A stretch of DNA of 64,000 bases from Warburgia ugandensis (lineage: Eukaryota; Streptophyta; Magnoliopsida; Canellales; Canellaceae), in the NCBI GenBank assembly GCA_035236585.1, contig CP141128.1, forward strand, positions 30,424,684-30,488,683, given 5' to 3'. Made by a program: the position numbers and the translations under genes. Of this stretch, positions 63,976 to 64,000 are shown piece by piece. How positions within the stretch are numbered: the first letter of the stretch is position 1; each line of letters opens with the position of its first letter. The notes under the pieces are model-generated. The model saw only the letters and a program-made list of their open reading frames with translations, searched no databases and had not been told where the DNA came from.

Positions 63976-64000
63976 AGTACAACATTTAATGATTTTTCTT

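Larger units (their letters stand above)
58302..64000 (-). mobile_element. Ty3/gypsy chromovirus-type remnant, minus strand
   Basis: A polyprotein reads from 64000 downward in the order protease, reverse transcriptase, RNase H, integrase, which is the Ty3/gypsy order. It is interrupted at 59584-62252 by solo LTR5. The gag end lies beyond the window. At the other end the coding region stops just after a 'FYHVS' motif and passes directly into satellite at 58302, with no chromodomain, 3' LTR or polypurine tract. The sequence style (CDYR-like, GPF module, HVS) resembles Del/Tekay chromoviruses. Stops and substituted catalytic residues throughout show an old, inactive copy. It may be a truncated insertion or the result of a later deletion. 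Confidence 0.88.

Noticed and set aside
1-64000. tRNA, rRNA or other structural RNA genes
   Set aside because: I saw no cloverleaf with conserved TTCRA and acceptor pairing and no rRNA segment; the only tRNA-like strings are retroelement primer sites.

Overview
The window is repeat-filled plant heterochromatin with no host gene that I can recognise. The plant assignment rests on three things: a plant-type RTE LINE, Ty3/gypsy LTRs and polyprotein resembling the Del/Tekay group of chromoviruses, and small TRIM-like LTR elements with an initiator-tRNA-Met primer site. The species cannot be named from this sequence. Nearly all short open frames lie in satellite or in LTRs and are not genes.

The matrix is an AT-rich satellite that fills about 37 kb in seven blocks. 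Its basic monomer is about 40 bp (core TTTCATCAAATCATTGGAT). Monomers are ordered into a higher-order repeat (HOR). In the left 17 kb the HOR is 2.51 kb long (starts at 1, 4358, 6868, 9379 and 12859). Further right the unit is mostly nearer 3.3-3.6 kb, because an approximately 0.9 kb block missing from the left copies is present. Every fairly complete unit also carries an approximately 250 bp module built from a second, A/G-richer monomer of about 31 bp. The satellite reads in one orientation from 1 to 35978 and in the opposite orientation from about 39305 to 58301. The switch falls at a truncated LTR.

Layout: satellite 1-13669; solo LTR1 13670-16816 (duplicated target AAATC); satellite 16817-25554; RTE LINE 25555-33290 interrupted by solo LTR2 25609-30053 (duplicated target GATTT); satellite 33291-35978; 3'-truncated LTR3 35979-39304; inverted satellite 39305-42873; 5'-truncated LTR4 42874-46696; satellite 46697-50449; TRIM-like tandem array with an internal inversion 50450-53131; satellite 53132-56851; TRIM-related fragment 56852-57239; satellite 57240-58301; minus-strand Ty3/gypsy polyprotein remnant 58302-64000, interrupted by solo LTR5 59584-62252 (duplicated target ATTTC).

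All retroelement coding regions seen are dead. The LINE has lost its endonuclease Asp-Asn pair and part of its reverse transcriptase. The gypsy remnant has FMGNIL where the catalytic F-x-DD motif should be, and DLG instead of DSG or DTG in the protease. The nesting gives a relative history: satellite first, then the LINE, the gypsy copy and the TRIMs inside it, then LTR insertions into the LINE and the gypsy copy, each followed by LTR-LTR recombination that left a solo LTR. I found no evidence of a new enzymatic or defence system. The most unusual content is the two-monomer satellite, its deletion-derived HOR class, and the orientation switch.
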